Assembly (NCBI RefSeq): GCF_027943255.1
Contig: NC_072896.1
Span: forward strand, 49,812,501 to 49,876,500
Direction: 5' to 3'
Origin: Anastrepha obliqua
Lineage: Eukaryota; Arthropoda; Insecta; Diptera; Tephritidae
Length of the DNA: 64,000 nucleotides
Shown: positions 1-12,400 of the stretch, piece by piece
How the letters are laid out: every line of letters begins with the position of its first letter
Numbering within the stretch: the stretch's first letter is position 1
Position numbers and translations under genes: made by a program
Notes under the pieces: generated by a model
Database searches by the model: none
Told to the model about the DNA's origin: nothing
The model's input: the letters and a program-made list of their open reading frames with translations, nothing else

Positions 1-460
1 TCCTCCCTTAGCCTTAGCTCTTCACCCTTAAGATGTGTTGTCCTATTGCAAGTAAGGGCTCGGGTCCTATTAATGGAGAGGTCGCAGCCTCTCTCGCCAA
101 TGCGTCCGCTACTTCGTTCTCAGTTATACACCGCTGTCCTGGGATTCAAATTAGCCGGATGCATTGTGTGTTCCTAGTAGTTTCAGTGTATCGATACATT
201 CACTGAGGACTTAATCTCACAGGATAACAGAGCCTTGAGTGCCGCTTGACTGCAGCTTAGAATGGCAATTCGCTCGTTCCGAAAATTTCTTTCTAAGTTT
301 ATCTGTGCACATTGACAGATGGCACACATCTCCGCTTGGAACATGCTTAGAAAGTTACCCATCGGCACAGAACGCTTGGTTCTGGGGCCATGTATTCCAT
401 CGCCTATGCCTTCTGGTGTCTTCGAGCTATTTGTGTACCGGTGCGGGGTATACTCCATGA
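1..460 (-). mobile_element. LINE fragment, RNase H region
   Basis: Reading the minus strand gives a degenerate RNase H domain of an R1/I-type non-LTR retrotransposon. The stretch FQAEMCAI (the acidic second RNase H position) is followed by SQAALKAL, where the usual catalytic Asp before SQAALKAL has become Cys. The first 180 bases are a diverged inverted copy of 5100-5290, including the CTTAGCCTTAGCTCTTCA block. There are stops and no complete ORF, so this is a dead fragment that runs off the left edge. Confidence 0.7.
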
Positions 461-1740
461 TGAGTTTGATTTGATGACTTTAGTGATACGATCTGTGGTA
501 ACTGCAGACGGGACAATTCCATATTTTTAGATGACTTCAGTTTTCTTCTACTGAAGCCTTCCTTGGCTAAATGACCATATGAGCGGCGTCACCTAAAGCA
601 TTACCTCCATTGCAGCTGTAGGGCAGGATCGCATCGCCCCCGTGATGCACAAACATGCTAATGAGCTTACCGTTAGAATTTCATTGGCAAATAGTATTTA
701 AGAATAGGAGGAGCGTAGAGTTATGAAACCTAGAGTTTGATAAATAACAAATATTTCTATATAGGGTATATCTTATCTGATTACGTTGTGTCTTACTTTT
801 CATCCAAAAAAAATCTAAAGATATTTTCTGTTTTTTTTTTTTTGTTACTTTATTTAATTGTTATAGGTTTTATATATATATATAAAAAGTATACAATCTT
901 TGTTGAATAAATATTTGTTTTTTATGTTACAAAGGAATTAATAATTTTTCATTCGCTGTACGAGTTTCGCTTTGATCTACTGTATGTACAAATATACATA
1001 CATATGTATGTGTGTTCGCTTGCGTAGGTACTCTTAATACTAGGAATTAATTAGTTCCGTCCTTTAGCTTTGTATCACATCAATTAGAATTTTTCGCGAT
1101 CAGCGTACAACGTCAAATATGCCGCGTCCCGATCCCCCTCCCTCATAGGAAATGTGCTCGTCAACATTCATCATCTTAGCACAAATGTATGCTTATACAC
1201 ATACATATGTACGTATATAAAAGCATTGTATGTATGTTTGTATTTGCTCACATGCTTAAGCCACTGTCACCAGCACGTCTACTATCGCTTGTTGAGTGCT
1301 CTTCTATTATTTTTTGTTTTTAGTTTATTTATTTGCGGAATCGTTGCTATATATACAAAGTAATTCTCTCTGAATCATCAAAGCACACCGCCGGCAAATA
1401 TCTAAAAATATGAACATGAATGTACGTATAAACATATGTACGTACATATGTATATTGTGTTTTTTTGCTTTTGGTTTTGCATTAATTATTTATTTAATTT
1501 TTTTCTCACCATGGTTGCGGGTGAAATTTTGGGTGCATATTGTAGCGTTTGCTATTTTCTGCTTATGTATGTATGTATGTTGTTATTGTATAATGCAGAT
1601 TTTATTTAAAGATTTGAAAACAGTTACGAAAACAGGGGCTTGATCGACCTTAACGGAGAATTTTTCAACGAATACAAAGTAAAGTTCTTCTATACAATAT
1701 ATGTATGTATATATGCACTTAGATATATTATCGTTAGTTC
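461..1740. other. AT-rich noncoding stretch with microsatellites
   Basis: No gene is recognisable. It contains a T-run near 830-842, a TA microsatellite near 872-884 and several ACATACATATGTATG-type tracts (990-1010, 1195-1215, 1430-1455, 1566-1580). The short ORFs have no family resemblance. It is probably intronic or intergenic DNA upstream of the PPP1R37-like exons. Confidence 0.5.
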
Positions 1741-1999
1741 CTCACTCGTAGCTTTTTCAGGTTGGCTGTGACTTGGTCAAGCCATGTTAACCTTAGACGT
1801 CCTCGGACCCGGGTCGTTAGGGAGCTTGTTGTTAAAAAGGTCTTAACCATCAAAGCCTTTCGGATTTAATGTGTTTAACGACATCTTCTTCTCGGCATAA
1901 GTTCTGACACTCGTCGTTGTAGCGTATTCGGTATGTTCCATCGTTGCAGTGTATGAGGCCAAACATCCTTCGGATCATTTTTCGCTCGAACACTCTTAA
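1741..1999 (-). mobile_element. LINE C-terminal fragment (left of MITE)
   Basis: The minus strand encodes RKMIRRMFGLI followed by DVVKHIKSERL, typical of the C-terminal end of a non-LTR reverse transcriptase ORF often annotated as craniofacial development protein 2-like. It has stops and frameshifts. The LINE continues at 2699 after the MITE at 2000-2694, so the MITE landed inside this older copy. Confidence 0.5.
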
Positions 2000-2694
2000 G
2001 GGGTTACATCCGTCCAGCAGCGCCAAAAATGCGCTAAAAGAAAAACTGTTTTTAGAAGGGTTAACAATAGAAATAAGTATAAAAAATTGTATACATTGTT
2101 TATTACTACTTAAACTTTATAAAAAAAATGTATTTTAATTTTTCTTTACAAACATTAGTATATAAAAAATCACGTGACCCAAAGTACAATGAAAACAGTT
2201 ACTCCACGGTCAGCATCATTTCTTCTTTAAATGTTGATGGATCTGTAAAAAGTAAAAAAAAAAAAATTTTATAAAATAAAGTTGTAGTTATAGTCTGTCG
2301 AGCGGGATCTTTGAATTTCGAAAAATTTTGCAGTTTATGGCATTTTAATGCGTTGTACGCCATAAATGCCACACTTTAATTATATTTATAAAATTATATT
2401 AATAAAAATATTGAAAATAAAATCTATAGAGAAAACACTTGCGAATATTTAAAAGAAAACCGCATCAAAAAATATTAACAACTGTATGAGTTATCATGCG
2501 GACCGTGCCGGAAAAAGTAGATTCGAGAAAAACGAGTTTAAAGTTTGAAGTACAGGAGCGCGCGGACCGCTCTCTACTTAGTTAACGGGCTGTTGAAGCT
2601 ATAAAATTGGGCATTTCCACATGAAAATTTCACAGTATATTCTTAAGAAATATCAAAAAACAAAAAATTGAAAATTCTGGACGTATGCAACCCC
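2000..2694. mobile_element. TTAA-flanked MITE (695 bp, piggyBac-like ends)
   Basis: The left end reads GGGGTTACATCCGTCCAG and the right end, reverse complemented, reads GGGGTTGCATACGTCCAG (16 of 18 match). Both ends are bounded by TTAA (1996-1999 and 2695-2698). TTAA duplication is the hallmark of piggyBac and Kolobok-type transposition. There is no ORF, so it is non-autonomous. Near its right end it carries GAGAAAAACGAGTTTAAAG, a motif that recurs in diverged form near 27930 (reverse strand), 33800 and 38720. Confidence 0.75.
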
Positions 2695-2698
2695 TTAA

Positions 2699-2790
2699 GC
2701 TTCTTTAGTCTTTGCTTGTCATTCTTCAACACTCGTAGGCTTACGACAGCAACGGCAGTATTATTGACTGGTAGAGGCGGAGTTTACATT
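2699..2790 (-). mobile_element. LINE C-terminal fragment (right of MITE)
   Basis: Continuation of the LINE at 1741-1999, separated by the MITE. The call rests on position and on the expected order of the LINE C-terminus; the stretch is short and degenerate. Confidence 0.3.
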
Positions 2791-4540
2791 CGCCTTTTAT
2801 ATGTTTCATGTTGTAGTATTTTTATATACTACTCGTACATAGGACATTGTAAGGAGGTTTTTTACAGTTAAGTTTAATCCATCTCGTTCTTGTGATCTGC
2901 TATAGCGTCATAAAAAAGTCTACAATCCTTGCGTGCTAATTAACGTATTTCTAATAAGGAAAAGGAGCTAAATAAATACAATCTATATGGTGTCTTTTAT
3001 TTCTCGCATTAATAATGCATTCATTCTACCCTTCGCAGGACTGTCAAATTTTCGCTTTCTTTTCTCAAACTGTTATACTCTGACCTGGCGAAGGTGTGGC
3101 AATTGCTACCCTCTACAAAAAGCAGGGATTAGCGTTGTTTAGCAGATTTTTGTTTATCTGTATACGCAAGTTGGTCGAAATAGTTGCTCGAAAGCTTTTT
3201 TTGTTACAAGAAAATGAAATAAATTAATTATTCTATTTTATGAATGAAAATATGAATGAATGAAAGAATAAATGTGCCCTTGTAGAGTGACACGTCTGCT
3301 TCCGAGTGTCCCGCGAAATGATATTCACCCTGCTTCCTCCCACTGCCCTTCTAATTATTGATACTTTTGTTGTTCCTGTTGTTCTTGTTGTATTTGCTAC
3401 TGTATTTGTACTCAACTCTTTCGTACGACTACCTGGTCGATAAGGCAAGTTTAGCAGTCTCTAATTTGTTTCTGGAGATCTCATTTGGTCCGTCCCGTCA
3501 ATTCGTCCGAGTTTTAAGGAGGTGCCGGAAAACAGCCGAATATACCTCCTGACTGCAAATCATTCAAAGGGGACGGTGACGCATAACACTTTAGGCTAAG
3601 TGGTGGCAGCTCTTGGTCTACGTCTCAAGCGTTACCATGCATCCGGGTGAAGTATTGTCCAACGACAATTCCTGCCGGTGCCTGGATCTGGTTGGAGATT
3701 CGCTTAAGGCCCTGCATCACGTCAAGATGGCTGCGCTCAAAGGGGATTTCGGCATATAGCGGGGGATATTTTTCTGCGAGAGAAGAAAACGCTACGACAA
3801 GATTCAATTTTTAACACTCAAGAACACACTAATTTTCTCCTGCAGCATTATAATAATTTTGAGGCCGCACCAAACGGTTGCTTTCAGTGGATGTCATGGC
3901 TGTTCTTGCTCTTATGCCCAAATACGATAATTTTGCTTATTAACGTAGGCATTAATCCAAAATGAGCCACAAGTTGGCCTAATTGCGCGATGAACACTTT
4001 TCACAGAGCGTCGATTTTTGTAATACAATTTTACGATTTGTGTTGAGGCGTAAGTCTTTGCATGATGAAATGTCAAAGAGTACTGAAAAAAATTATGTAT
4101 TTACTGTGACAGTAGTCACGCGTGATCTGTCAGAAAAATCCTATTCGAAAAGGTACCTCCAATCTGATCACCCTTTATATTTTGCCCTTGCTCCAATGGT
4201 AAGTTGGGATTGAAAATGAGAAACATTGGGCATGGCTAGTGGATTTAATGATAATTTTCTTCTGCTACAACAGCAACATTAGGAGTTGTACCTCTTGATG
4301 TTCTTCCGCAAATAGATACCCCTGAAGTTTTATGTACTAAAATCTTAACAAAAAACTACTACTACGCCCACCTTCCTGTAAACTGAGCATTTTATTTCTA
4401 TCCGCCCGGCTGTCTATGCAAATGTTTTAACACTGATTCTCAAAAAATTCAGAACCCATGACTTGTCGGCGCATGACAGCACTTGGCCGGATATAAATTT
4501 GCGTCGCTCCGGTAACGTAGAACTGGCTGTCATGCTAACA
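2791..4540. other. No recognisable gene
   Basis: A mixed-composition stretch. A minus-strand ORF at 3625-3807 resembles no family I know, and reading on through 3233-3600 on the minus strand meets stops. Positions 3840-4210 look like old transposon sequence but give no diagnostic motif. I see no RNA gene, promoter or intact element here. Confidence 0.35.
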
Positions 4541-4541
4541 T

Positions 4542-4940
4542 TGTTGTTGTTGTAACAATTTACTAAACCCTGCCAGTGCGGCGTAGTCACCGATCTTCGT
4601 AGTCTAACTAATTTAACGGTAGGCCCAGAAAACTTGTTGTTTCAAAAAATTGGGTGTAGAGGGAGAGAGGTGAATAGGTGGTTAGTATCGTGCGGTGTGC
4701 CTTCACATGCTGGACATATAGTGATTATGTCGGGGTCAATTCTGGATAAGTAGGAGTTTAACCTATTACAATATCCAGAACGTCATTGAGCCAAAGTTAC
4801 GCGGGCCTCGCGAGGCAGTTAAAACTCTTCGTCTGTAATATGTGGTGGTTGGTCTCCGATAACGGCATCCGAGACTCGGGAGTTTAGGATGTTGGGAATA
4901 GTCTCCCGATGGATGTCGTTTAATAGCTGCCTATATACTA
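4542..4940 (-). mobile_element. Jockey-clade LINE, 3' end with (AAC)n tail
   Basis: The minus strand reads LPREARVTLAQ, RSGYCNRLNSYLSRIDPD, then a Cys/His pattern (ICPACEGTPHDTNHLF), and finishes in an AAC-repeat tail (GTTGTTGTTGTTG on the plus strand at 4543-4555). This is the classic C-terminus of a widespread fly LINE. The copy has in-frame stops. A second copy of the same region lies at 7966-8220. Confidence 0.75.
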
Positions 4941-5295
4941 GTTTTTAAAGCATTTTCCAAGAGGAGATGTATAATATCTGTCTGTGTGCAAAGGAATTCC
5001 CAGAATGAGCGAATAGGCATTCCGAGTGACAGTTAGGCGGGACTAATCATCCTGTCATATTAAGTCCTCACTGGTCCTTGAGTGTATTAAGCAGCTGAAT
5101 CTGTTACGAACGCACAATCGCATCCGGCTAATTTGGGTCCTGGGTCACAGGGAACGAAGTAGGGAACGCATTGGGAAGAGAGGCTGCGGCTCGTCCTTAA
5201 TAGGATCGGAGCTGTTCCTTGCTATGGGACAATACACCATCAAGGGGAAGCTTAGGAGTGAAGAGCTAAGGCTAAGGGAGGTTAGCTGGCTCCAA
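4941..5295 (+). mobile_element. LINE RNase H fragment (plus strand)
   Basis: The plus strand around 5105-5155 encodes RIRLIWVLGHRE, the RNase H WVPGHRGI-type motif of R1/I-type LINEs. This is followed by the block shared in inverted orientation with 1-180. It sits between two pieces of an opposite-strand Jockey-like LINE (4542-4940 and 5570-5860), suggesting insertion into it. It is not coding-competent. Confidence 0.6.
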
Positions 5296-5569
5296 ACTCT
5301 GGTGATACGCAAGACAAAATACTTACAGAGGGTACAACCAAAAGATGTTTAAAAAACTTAGAATCTTCCGTAAGAATATATTGAAAATGCACACCACTGC
5401 AGACTGCGCAGATGACTGCACGTAATCGGGATATGCTCCACTGATTCTTATCGTTTCGGGCACCAATCCCAGGATACTCCCATGCACTAGCTCTATCTTT
5501 AGTTTAATAAGGCAACTAGAGCTGGATGAGGCACTGTAAAGAGTAGATGGCACAAAAGACCATGAGGTC

Positions 5570-6060
5570 GAAGTGCAAAACTTATATCAATCTATGTCTA
5601 TGTCTATATACTGTCCGGTCCAGTAGTTGTGTTTCGCCTTGGATCCGGGCAGTGTAGCTGAAGAGATGCCTGCTGATACGCCTGGGAGGTGGCTCAGACT
5701 CTAGCAAATGTCTGCAGTGGTGATACCTGCGGTTGCACCCAAGTAGAAACTGCTTGCTGAGCTTTTTGCTGTACTCCTTAACCGGGAGTATGGAAGCCTC
5801 GTTGTGAAGGTGTTGCAGGGGTCGTTGTCGTGGTGACGTCTACTATCTCGGTGCTAAGCCTTGAAGAAAAGAAGCAGCTGTACTATTAAGACCCGTTGCT
5901 TTCCAAAAATTAAAATATAATGACTTCAGAAACTGGAAAAGGTTTGAGTTTGATCTATTGAAGTAATGAATCACTTTGTATCTAATAATGGACCTACATA
6001 ACCCATCTAATTGATCAGTAAATTTTATGTTTCTGCCGTCTGAGATAAAAGTGTGCGTCA
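5570..6060 (-). mobile_element. Jockey-clade LINE, internal C-terminal region
   Basis: The minus strand gives KQFLLGCNRRYHHCRHLLES and then PPPRRISRHLFSYTARIQ, the segment that normally precedes the RSGYC region of this LINE family. It is therefore probably the upstream half of the copy whose 3' end is at 4542-4940. The part nearer 6060 is less certain. Confidence 0.55.
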
Positions 6061-6222
6061 AAAAGTTAGATTAAGGGTCGGTACATCAGCTACCGAAAAT
6101 TTCAGCTCGATAGTATTAAAATTAACGAATTACTATACATATATGTATACACAAAAGATACTTATGTAATTATATATATATACTTACATACATACTTATA
6201 CATATATGCCATTTTCTTTTAG

Positions 6223-6425
6223 CATGCTTGGTTAAGAGCATCTCCGAAATCGCCGAACTCTATGTGATGTCATGCCGCAAACATAAAACAAAACCCTTGC
6301 AAACTGTATTGGATCATTTGAAGGGTGTTGAATTAAATAAACAACAACGCCAGCCATTGTTATCGTTGAAATCAATTAAATTGGCAGCCAGCGATTGTGA
6401 AGCATTGGAAGAAATTTTCAAACGG
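6223..6425 (+). CDS. PPP1R37: PPP1R37-like coding exon A
   Basis: The acceptor is a TTTTCTTTTAG tract ending at 6222, and the donor is CGG|GTAATC. The exon begins with the last two bases of a split codon, so at least one coding exon lies upstream. It encodes VKSISEIAELYVMSCRKHK and then the first LRR strand, ending CEALEEIFKR, the same boundary word as human CEALEEVFKR. The ORF runs only seven codons beyond the donor before a stop, which supports splicing. Confidence 0.85.
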
Positions 6426-9400
6426 GTAATCGTTATATTGGACTGATGGATTGCGGAAAATATTTGAGCATATTTTTCCTGTAATCAATATTTTTTCAGG
6501 TACAGTACAAATTTATAGATCTCTCATCGTGTGACCTGGACGAGTGGGCGACAAGCGCCCTTTTTGAAATGATTGAGTATTATGAGGCAGCTAATGAGTT
6601 GGACATCTCCTCAAACTCGGACGGCATGACCGTACGTGGTTGGGCTGGCTGCATGGCTATGGTTAAACATAGCGAGGAGCTGCGGGTACTAATCGCCCAA
6701 GGCAATCCAATTTCGAAACAAAGTGCTGATGGCTTGGGCCAGGCGATAAGTACATCCAATTTGCATACGTTAAAATTGGAGCATTGTGGTTTGAGAGGCG
6801 CGCTAGACGGATTATGTAATTAATATAATGAAAAATATGTGTCTGCTTTGTTTTCTAATTAAATCCATCAAAATTCATTTTACAGGCTTTAAATTACGCT
6901 ACAATGCGACGCTTAAAGAGCTATGGTTAGCGCATAATGATTTGGATTGCAAAGATGCTGAAGCTCTTGGCGATTTGTTGAAGGTTAATCATTACCTTGA
7001 ACTAATCGATATAAGTAATAACAATATTAGAGATAAGGGCCTTTTGTACATCGTGGAAGCACTAATACTGCAATCACATGAGCTGGAACGGCGATCGATG
7101 CTTCAGCGCTCATCTGCAATCGACGACGATGATAGTTTGTCATCGATTGAAGCCTCACAGACAACTGAGTTAGACTCTAGTGACTCGTTTAGCAATAATG
7201 GCAAGGGCAGTGCTGAAGAAAATGCAGATAATAGTGAAAGCGATGATAATGTCTCAGATAACAGACAAAAACAACAGGCCATTGTTGAGAAGTCTGTGGA
7301 TGTGGCCACTGATAAAGTCACAAATGCTAGTGGATGTTCAGCAACGGCGATTGCCGTTGTGGGATCGTTGGATGAAATGGACGGTGATGACGATACAGAA
7401 GACACAGTGAAATCAAGCAATCATAAGAATGTTACATATGCGCCCAGTGGCCAATCAATGTTGGATAAGTTGCTATCGATGAACAGTGAGAGCAGCAGCG
7501 AAGAGGGCGCGTCTAATTTGTCGACAGATACAATAGCGGCATGTGGTTCTGAGGATGCGAGCATCACCAGTGATGACATCTTTGAAGCGTCCGCTGGCAC
7601 AGGGGCTACAAGCACACCGGCCGATACTAAGAATAGCAATTCCAGCGTGAAGGCGGCAACCGATTCTACCCCAGCGGCGGGTGCGCGTATTGAGCGAGAT
7701 ACTCACATCAAAGCGGGCCAAGGAAAAGTTGTAGACAAAATAACATTGATTGGTGAGTTTTTAACAAAATAAAGTGGCGGATGTAATAGTTTTTTGCGAT
7801 GACGTAATATATTATATTATACAGGAGATTAGTTTTTTTTTGAAATAAGAGATTATAAGAAATTATATAAAATAGTATGGCCGCCTTTGTCGAATGGATT
7901 CGCGCGTGACTAATATTTGGAGTAGGTAAGTTCGGATCTCGAGCGGTGTTAGGTGGGTAGGTTTTGAGAGGGCACGTGAATAGGTGGTTAGTATCGTGCG
8001 GTGTGCCTTCAAATGCTGGACATATATTTAGTATGTCGGAGTCGATTCTGGATAAGTAGTAGTTTAACCTACTACAATATCCAGACCGTAAATGAGCTAA
8101 AGTTAGGTGAAACTCTTCGTCTTCAATAGGTGGTGGTTGGCCTCCGATAACGGCATTCGGGGGTTGGGAGTTTAGGATGGTAGTAACAGTCTGCCGATGG
8201 ATGCCGAAGATGCTGCCATCGAAGAGATTAAGCTGTAGGAGCTAATTTTCTATCTTAGATGGTATAAGGTTGTTATGTGAACCTTTCCGTCCAACAATCC
8301 AAGGTTGGATGCTATCAAAGACGAATTCATAGAGCGACTTGAAGCTCATCTTCTCTAAGCTAACTATTCAGCAGATTGGGCATGCGATTCTTTGATTCAA
8401 ATTAACCATACTGTAACGTTATGCATTTTAGACATGTACTAATTTAATTTTATAATTTTAGTATATTTCTGTTGTTTTAGCAATTATCATTTGTCTTATT
8501 TTTTATCTACAGATACTTATAATATTGCCAACTCATTGAAAAAATGAATCTTGAAAAAATCTTGTATTGTTTCTTATTGGTTTTCAATTGTTTTGCAGAT
8601 ATTACTTCTTCGGAGACAGATCCTGCCAGCACAACCTATGACAATAGCAGCAACGGTAGCAGTGCAGAGTTAACCGTTGCTAATAGTAACAACCTCAGTG
8701 AGAGTGTATCGACCACGTCCAAATTAAGTAATGATGAAAATAATGGCAACAACAACACTACAAGTGGTGCTATTACCGACATTGGCAGTGACGAAGACGT
8801 TTGCGGCAAGTACAAAAACTCAGGGAAATCGACCACTCAAGATCAGGATAACCAGAACCAGAATCTTCTTTCGCACCAACAGCCAAATGCTCCTAATGTA
8901 GGTGGTGTTTTCGAAGTAACCGCCGGGGAAGGTGACTGCACAATCGCCGAAGCGCCTGCGGCTATCTCTGCTGTCGTTGGTGGCGAGCATCTACCTGCCG
9001 ATCATCAAACATCCTTATTGCAGCAACAATTGCCTTCTAAGGCTGTGGATGTGAATAAAAATACAAAGCTGAACGACGATTTTGATGATACGCATAGCAC
9101 TGATTCTGCATTTGAAAGTGCTTCTGAGGGTGATATTAGTCGGCATTTGCCTGAAGAATACAGTCGGCTATCATCTTCATTTGATGGTGCACCTATGGAT
9201 GATATTGTTAAAGGTGTAGCTATCGAAACGGGCACTATTGCTACTGAGTCTACTGAGTATTTGGCAGATGCAGGTGTAACACCGACGTCTACGCCAACAC
9301 CGCCATCATCGCTGCGCACCCACCAATTAGGTGTCTCACTAAGCGCACTGGACGAAAACATAGATGGCAATTGTCGTACAATCACGCCTAATACGGATTT

Positions 9401-12400
9401 CACAGCTAACACATATGCCAGTGTGGTAAAGATGGTGAAGGATGAAAAATCAGTGACGATACAGCCAACAGAAACTGCTATTAGCCAACCTGTGACGACT
9501 GTAGAGGAAAAACACGACGACAATTCCTTGCATGAACTACCTGCACTGCCGAAAGTCACTATCGCTTCTGATAGTTTAGTGACCAAGGACAAAGAGGCGC
9601 TCAGTAAGAGTCCGATTCCAACACCACCGCCACCGTCAACATCCCCAGGTGGAGTTAGTGTCGGTATGCGCCGTACGGAATCTTCGGTCACCTTCATTAC
9701 ACCCGCCACTCGCCATCGCTCACAGAGTTCAGACAGTCTTTGCAGCGACAATTCCCTGGACGGCAGCATTAGTAGTGATCTAAATTTTTCCGCTTCATCA
9801 CAGCTCAATGAAAAGTTGACCAAAAATGACACACTCACGCGACAACAGCGACAATCGGACCCTCGTAACGAGCCGGTGGTGAAGACACCAGGTGGCCTGA
9901 AAGCGCTCGCACTCTGGAATAACAATCTAAGTAAAGAAGCTGGATACTACATAGCCCACTTATTAGCAGATACCACTTCGCTGGAACTGTTAAATATCGG
10001 CAAAAATTGTCTTTCTAATGACTTTGTGACACGTATTAAAGATAGCCTGATACGGAATACAACATTGACGACACTGGGACTACAAAGTGCGCATCTGAGT
10101 GCCAACGGTATCGAAACTTTGGCATCAATATTGACATTTGGCGGTAATAGCACTCTGCAGCGGTTAGATATTCGGGACAATAAGTTGGAAGTGGAGAGTT
10201 TGACGAAAATCGCTGAAGTGCTCAAATCGAACACAACCATTACGCAAATCGATATTGATGATGAGCCCAAGCGGTTGTCGGTAAGTAGGTTTTTCGCATA
10301 ACGAAATGTAACTGCTTTGAAGTTGAGTTACGGAGTTGCGTTTTGAAGTGTTTGATTATTAGTTTTCATCTTTTGTTTGTGGTCTTAAATTCGTTTTACG
10401 CTCATGAAAAAAGTCTAAAGTTTGCAAAGAAAATATATAATATATATTTAATTTATCATCGGACATCACAAAGTTTTATTTCTAACAGCGATTTTCTGAC
10501 CATATCAAACCTCCAAAGGTTTCTCATTTGTGTGAGTTCCTTAACAACCAGCCTCTATAGTTAGAATAAGACATCTTTCGGAATATATCGGGTGTTTTTT
10601 TAGCTGCAAGAGATCGATAGTCCTCGATCGATAACTACGGTTTGACGGCAGAGAATGACAAACTGTGTTGACATTTCTGTTCAGAAAGGCTTGGCAAGTC
10701 ATGATTCCAAATTGTGGAAAACATTTTCATTTGAAATTTTTTATTTAAAAAATGGTTTCATTTGAAAAAAAATTTCATTTTTTTATTTTGAAAAATATTT
10801 TATTTAAAAAAATTTTTTATTTTGAAAAAAAAGTGTCTGTTCGCGAAGTTCATAGAGCACTTCGTCCATTTTACTTGCTGTTTACACGCTGGCGGCATCT
10901 CGGTCCTTATTTCTTTCGAAATGAGGAAAAAGCTGCTGTTACGAGGCAAGCTGACCCAATTTTGCTTTTCAAAAATTATTCGACGAAATTTGGTTCCAAC
11001 AAGACGGCAAATTGCAACAATTTGCCAGACGTGCGATTTGCTGCATTATTCAAGCCACCATTGACACCATACGGCCAGATTTATTGGAAAGAGTGTTCAA
11101 AGTAGCGGCAGACATGGAGGTTTATAATAAAAAAATCATGCCGACAATATTTCCGTTTTGTATTATCATTTTAAGTTCTCATGCTCTTAAAAAAACACCC
11201 GATAGTGCGTGGTGCATTTTTTAATGACACGATTTCATGATCGTTACTACGCTCTTAACAATTTACTGCTAGTTTGAAAAAAATCCATAGTGAATTTGAA
11301 CATAATATTTAACATAATTGAAAGTTCAGTGCCTACGAAAATCAAATACTTTTGTACTTTGCATGTTTTGCGCTCAAGTTTGAAAAATTACAATTAGTGC
11401 CTCATGTCACGGACGTACACCAGCGGCCAACAAATCAACAAGAATGCGTAAGTATGAAAGTCAATTCGCGAATTGCTGGCTGCCTGAACGAATGGCTTAG
11501 TTTCTGCTTGCAAAGTGCTCAAAAAAAAAAAAAAGAAACAAAAATTTTTTTTATTACTTAATGCTTTTCTGTGCGTTTATTTTAAATCACTAAATTTAAT
11601 TATTGGAATCCACTTGTTTGCTTATGCTTTCACTTACCTGCATATATATATTTTATAGAGTTCTTTTAAATATTCTGTATTCCAGGTGGGCAGTGAGGCG
11701 CACATGGATTATACGCGCGTCCTAGAGAACGTACGTTCAATGTGTTCGCGCAATGAAAAGACGCAGACACAGTTACAGTCGGACAAATCCTTTAATAGCG
11801 GTTGCGGGGGCGCTGCTAATAAGCGACGCGGAGGTTACTATTTGGGCTCACGAAAAATTTCATTGACCTGTCATACGCGTCCACTAGTTGAGTCTACTAA
11901 AGTGATACCGCCCAATGCAGTACCGTCATCGGCGGTCAATACCAAATTGGATGCGAAGCGTAAAACAGGCGCCCGCCTGCGCTCGCCTGTGCCCAGCCCA
12001 CCAACAATATCGCCATCATCGTCGCCAAATCGTAGCCGTTTTCAAGTGTTTCGTGTTACCGAAGTTAGTCCACTGACCTCACCATTAGCACAAACGCCAC
12101 CCTCGTCGGGATCGTCCACATCATCGTTAGCCACCAATAGTAATAGCAGCAGTATTTCTATGCCTGCTGATATGCCATACAAGAGTTCTGTGAGTGCGGT
12201 ACCTGTGACATGCTCATTTCCAACTTCTAGTTCATTACCTTCAATGGCCACAGTCACGTCGTCGACTCAATCCATCAAGCGCTTCTCACCGTCGCCTCGC
12301 TCACGTTTTCTAGTGTCGAAGATTTATGAGGATCCACGGGTGCCTTTGGCCAGTCGCTCGTTGCCTCCAATTACACCACCGATTCATCTGCCACCGACAC

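Noticed and set aside
7103..7420. Antisense ORFs over exons C, D and E (also 9005-9925, 9947-10270)
   Set aside because: They are shadows of the Ser/Asp-rich coding exons; the sense strand has correct splice sites and homology.
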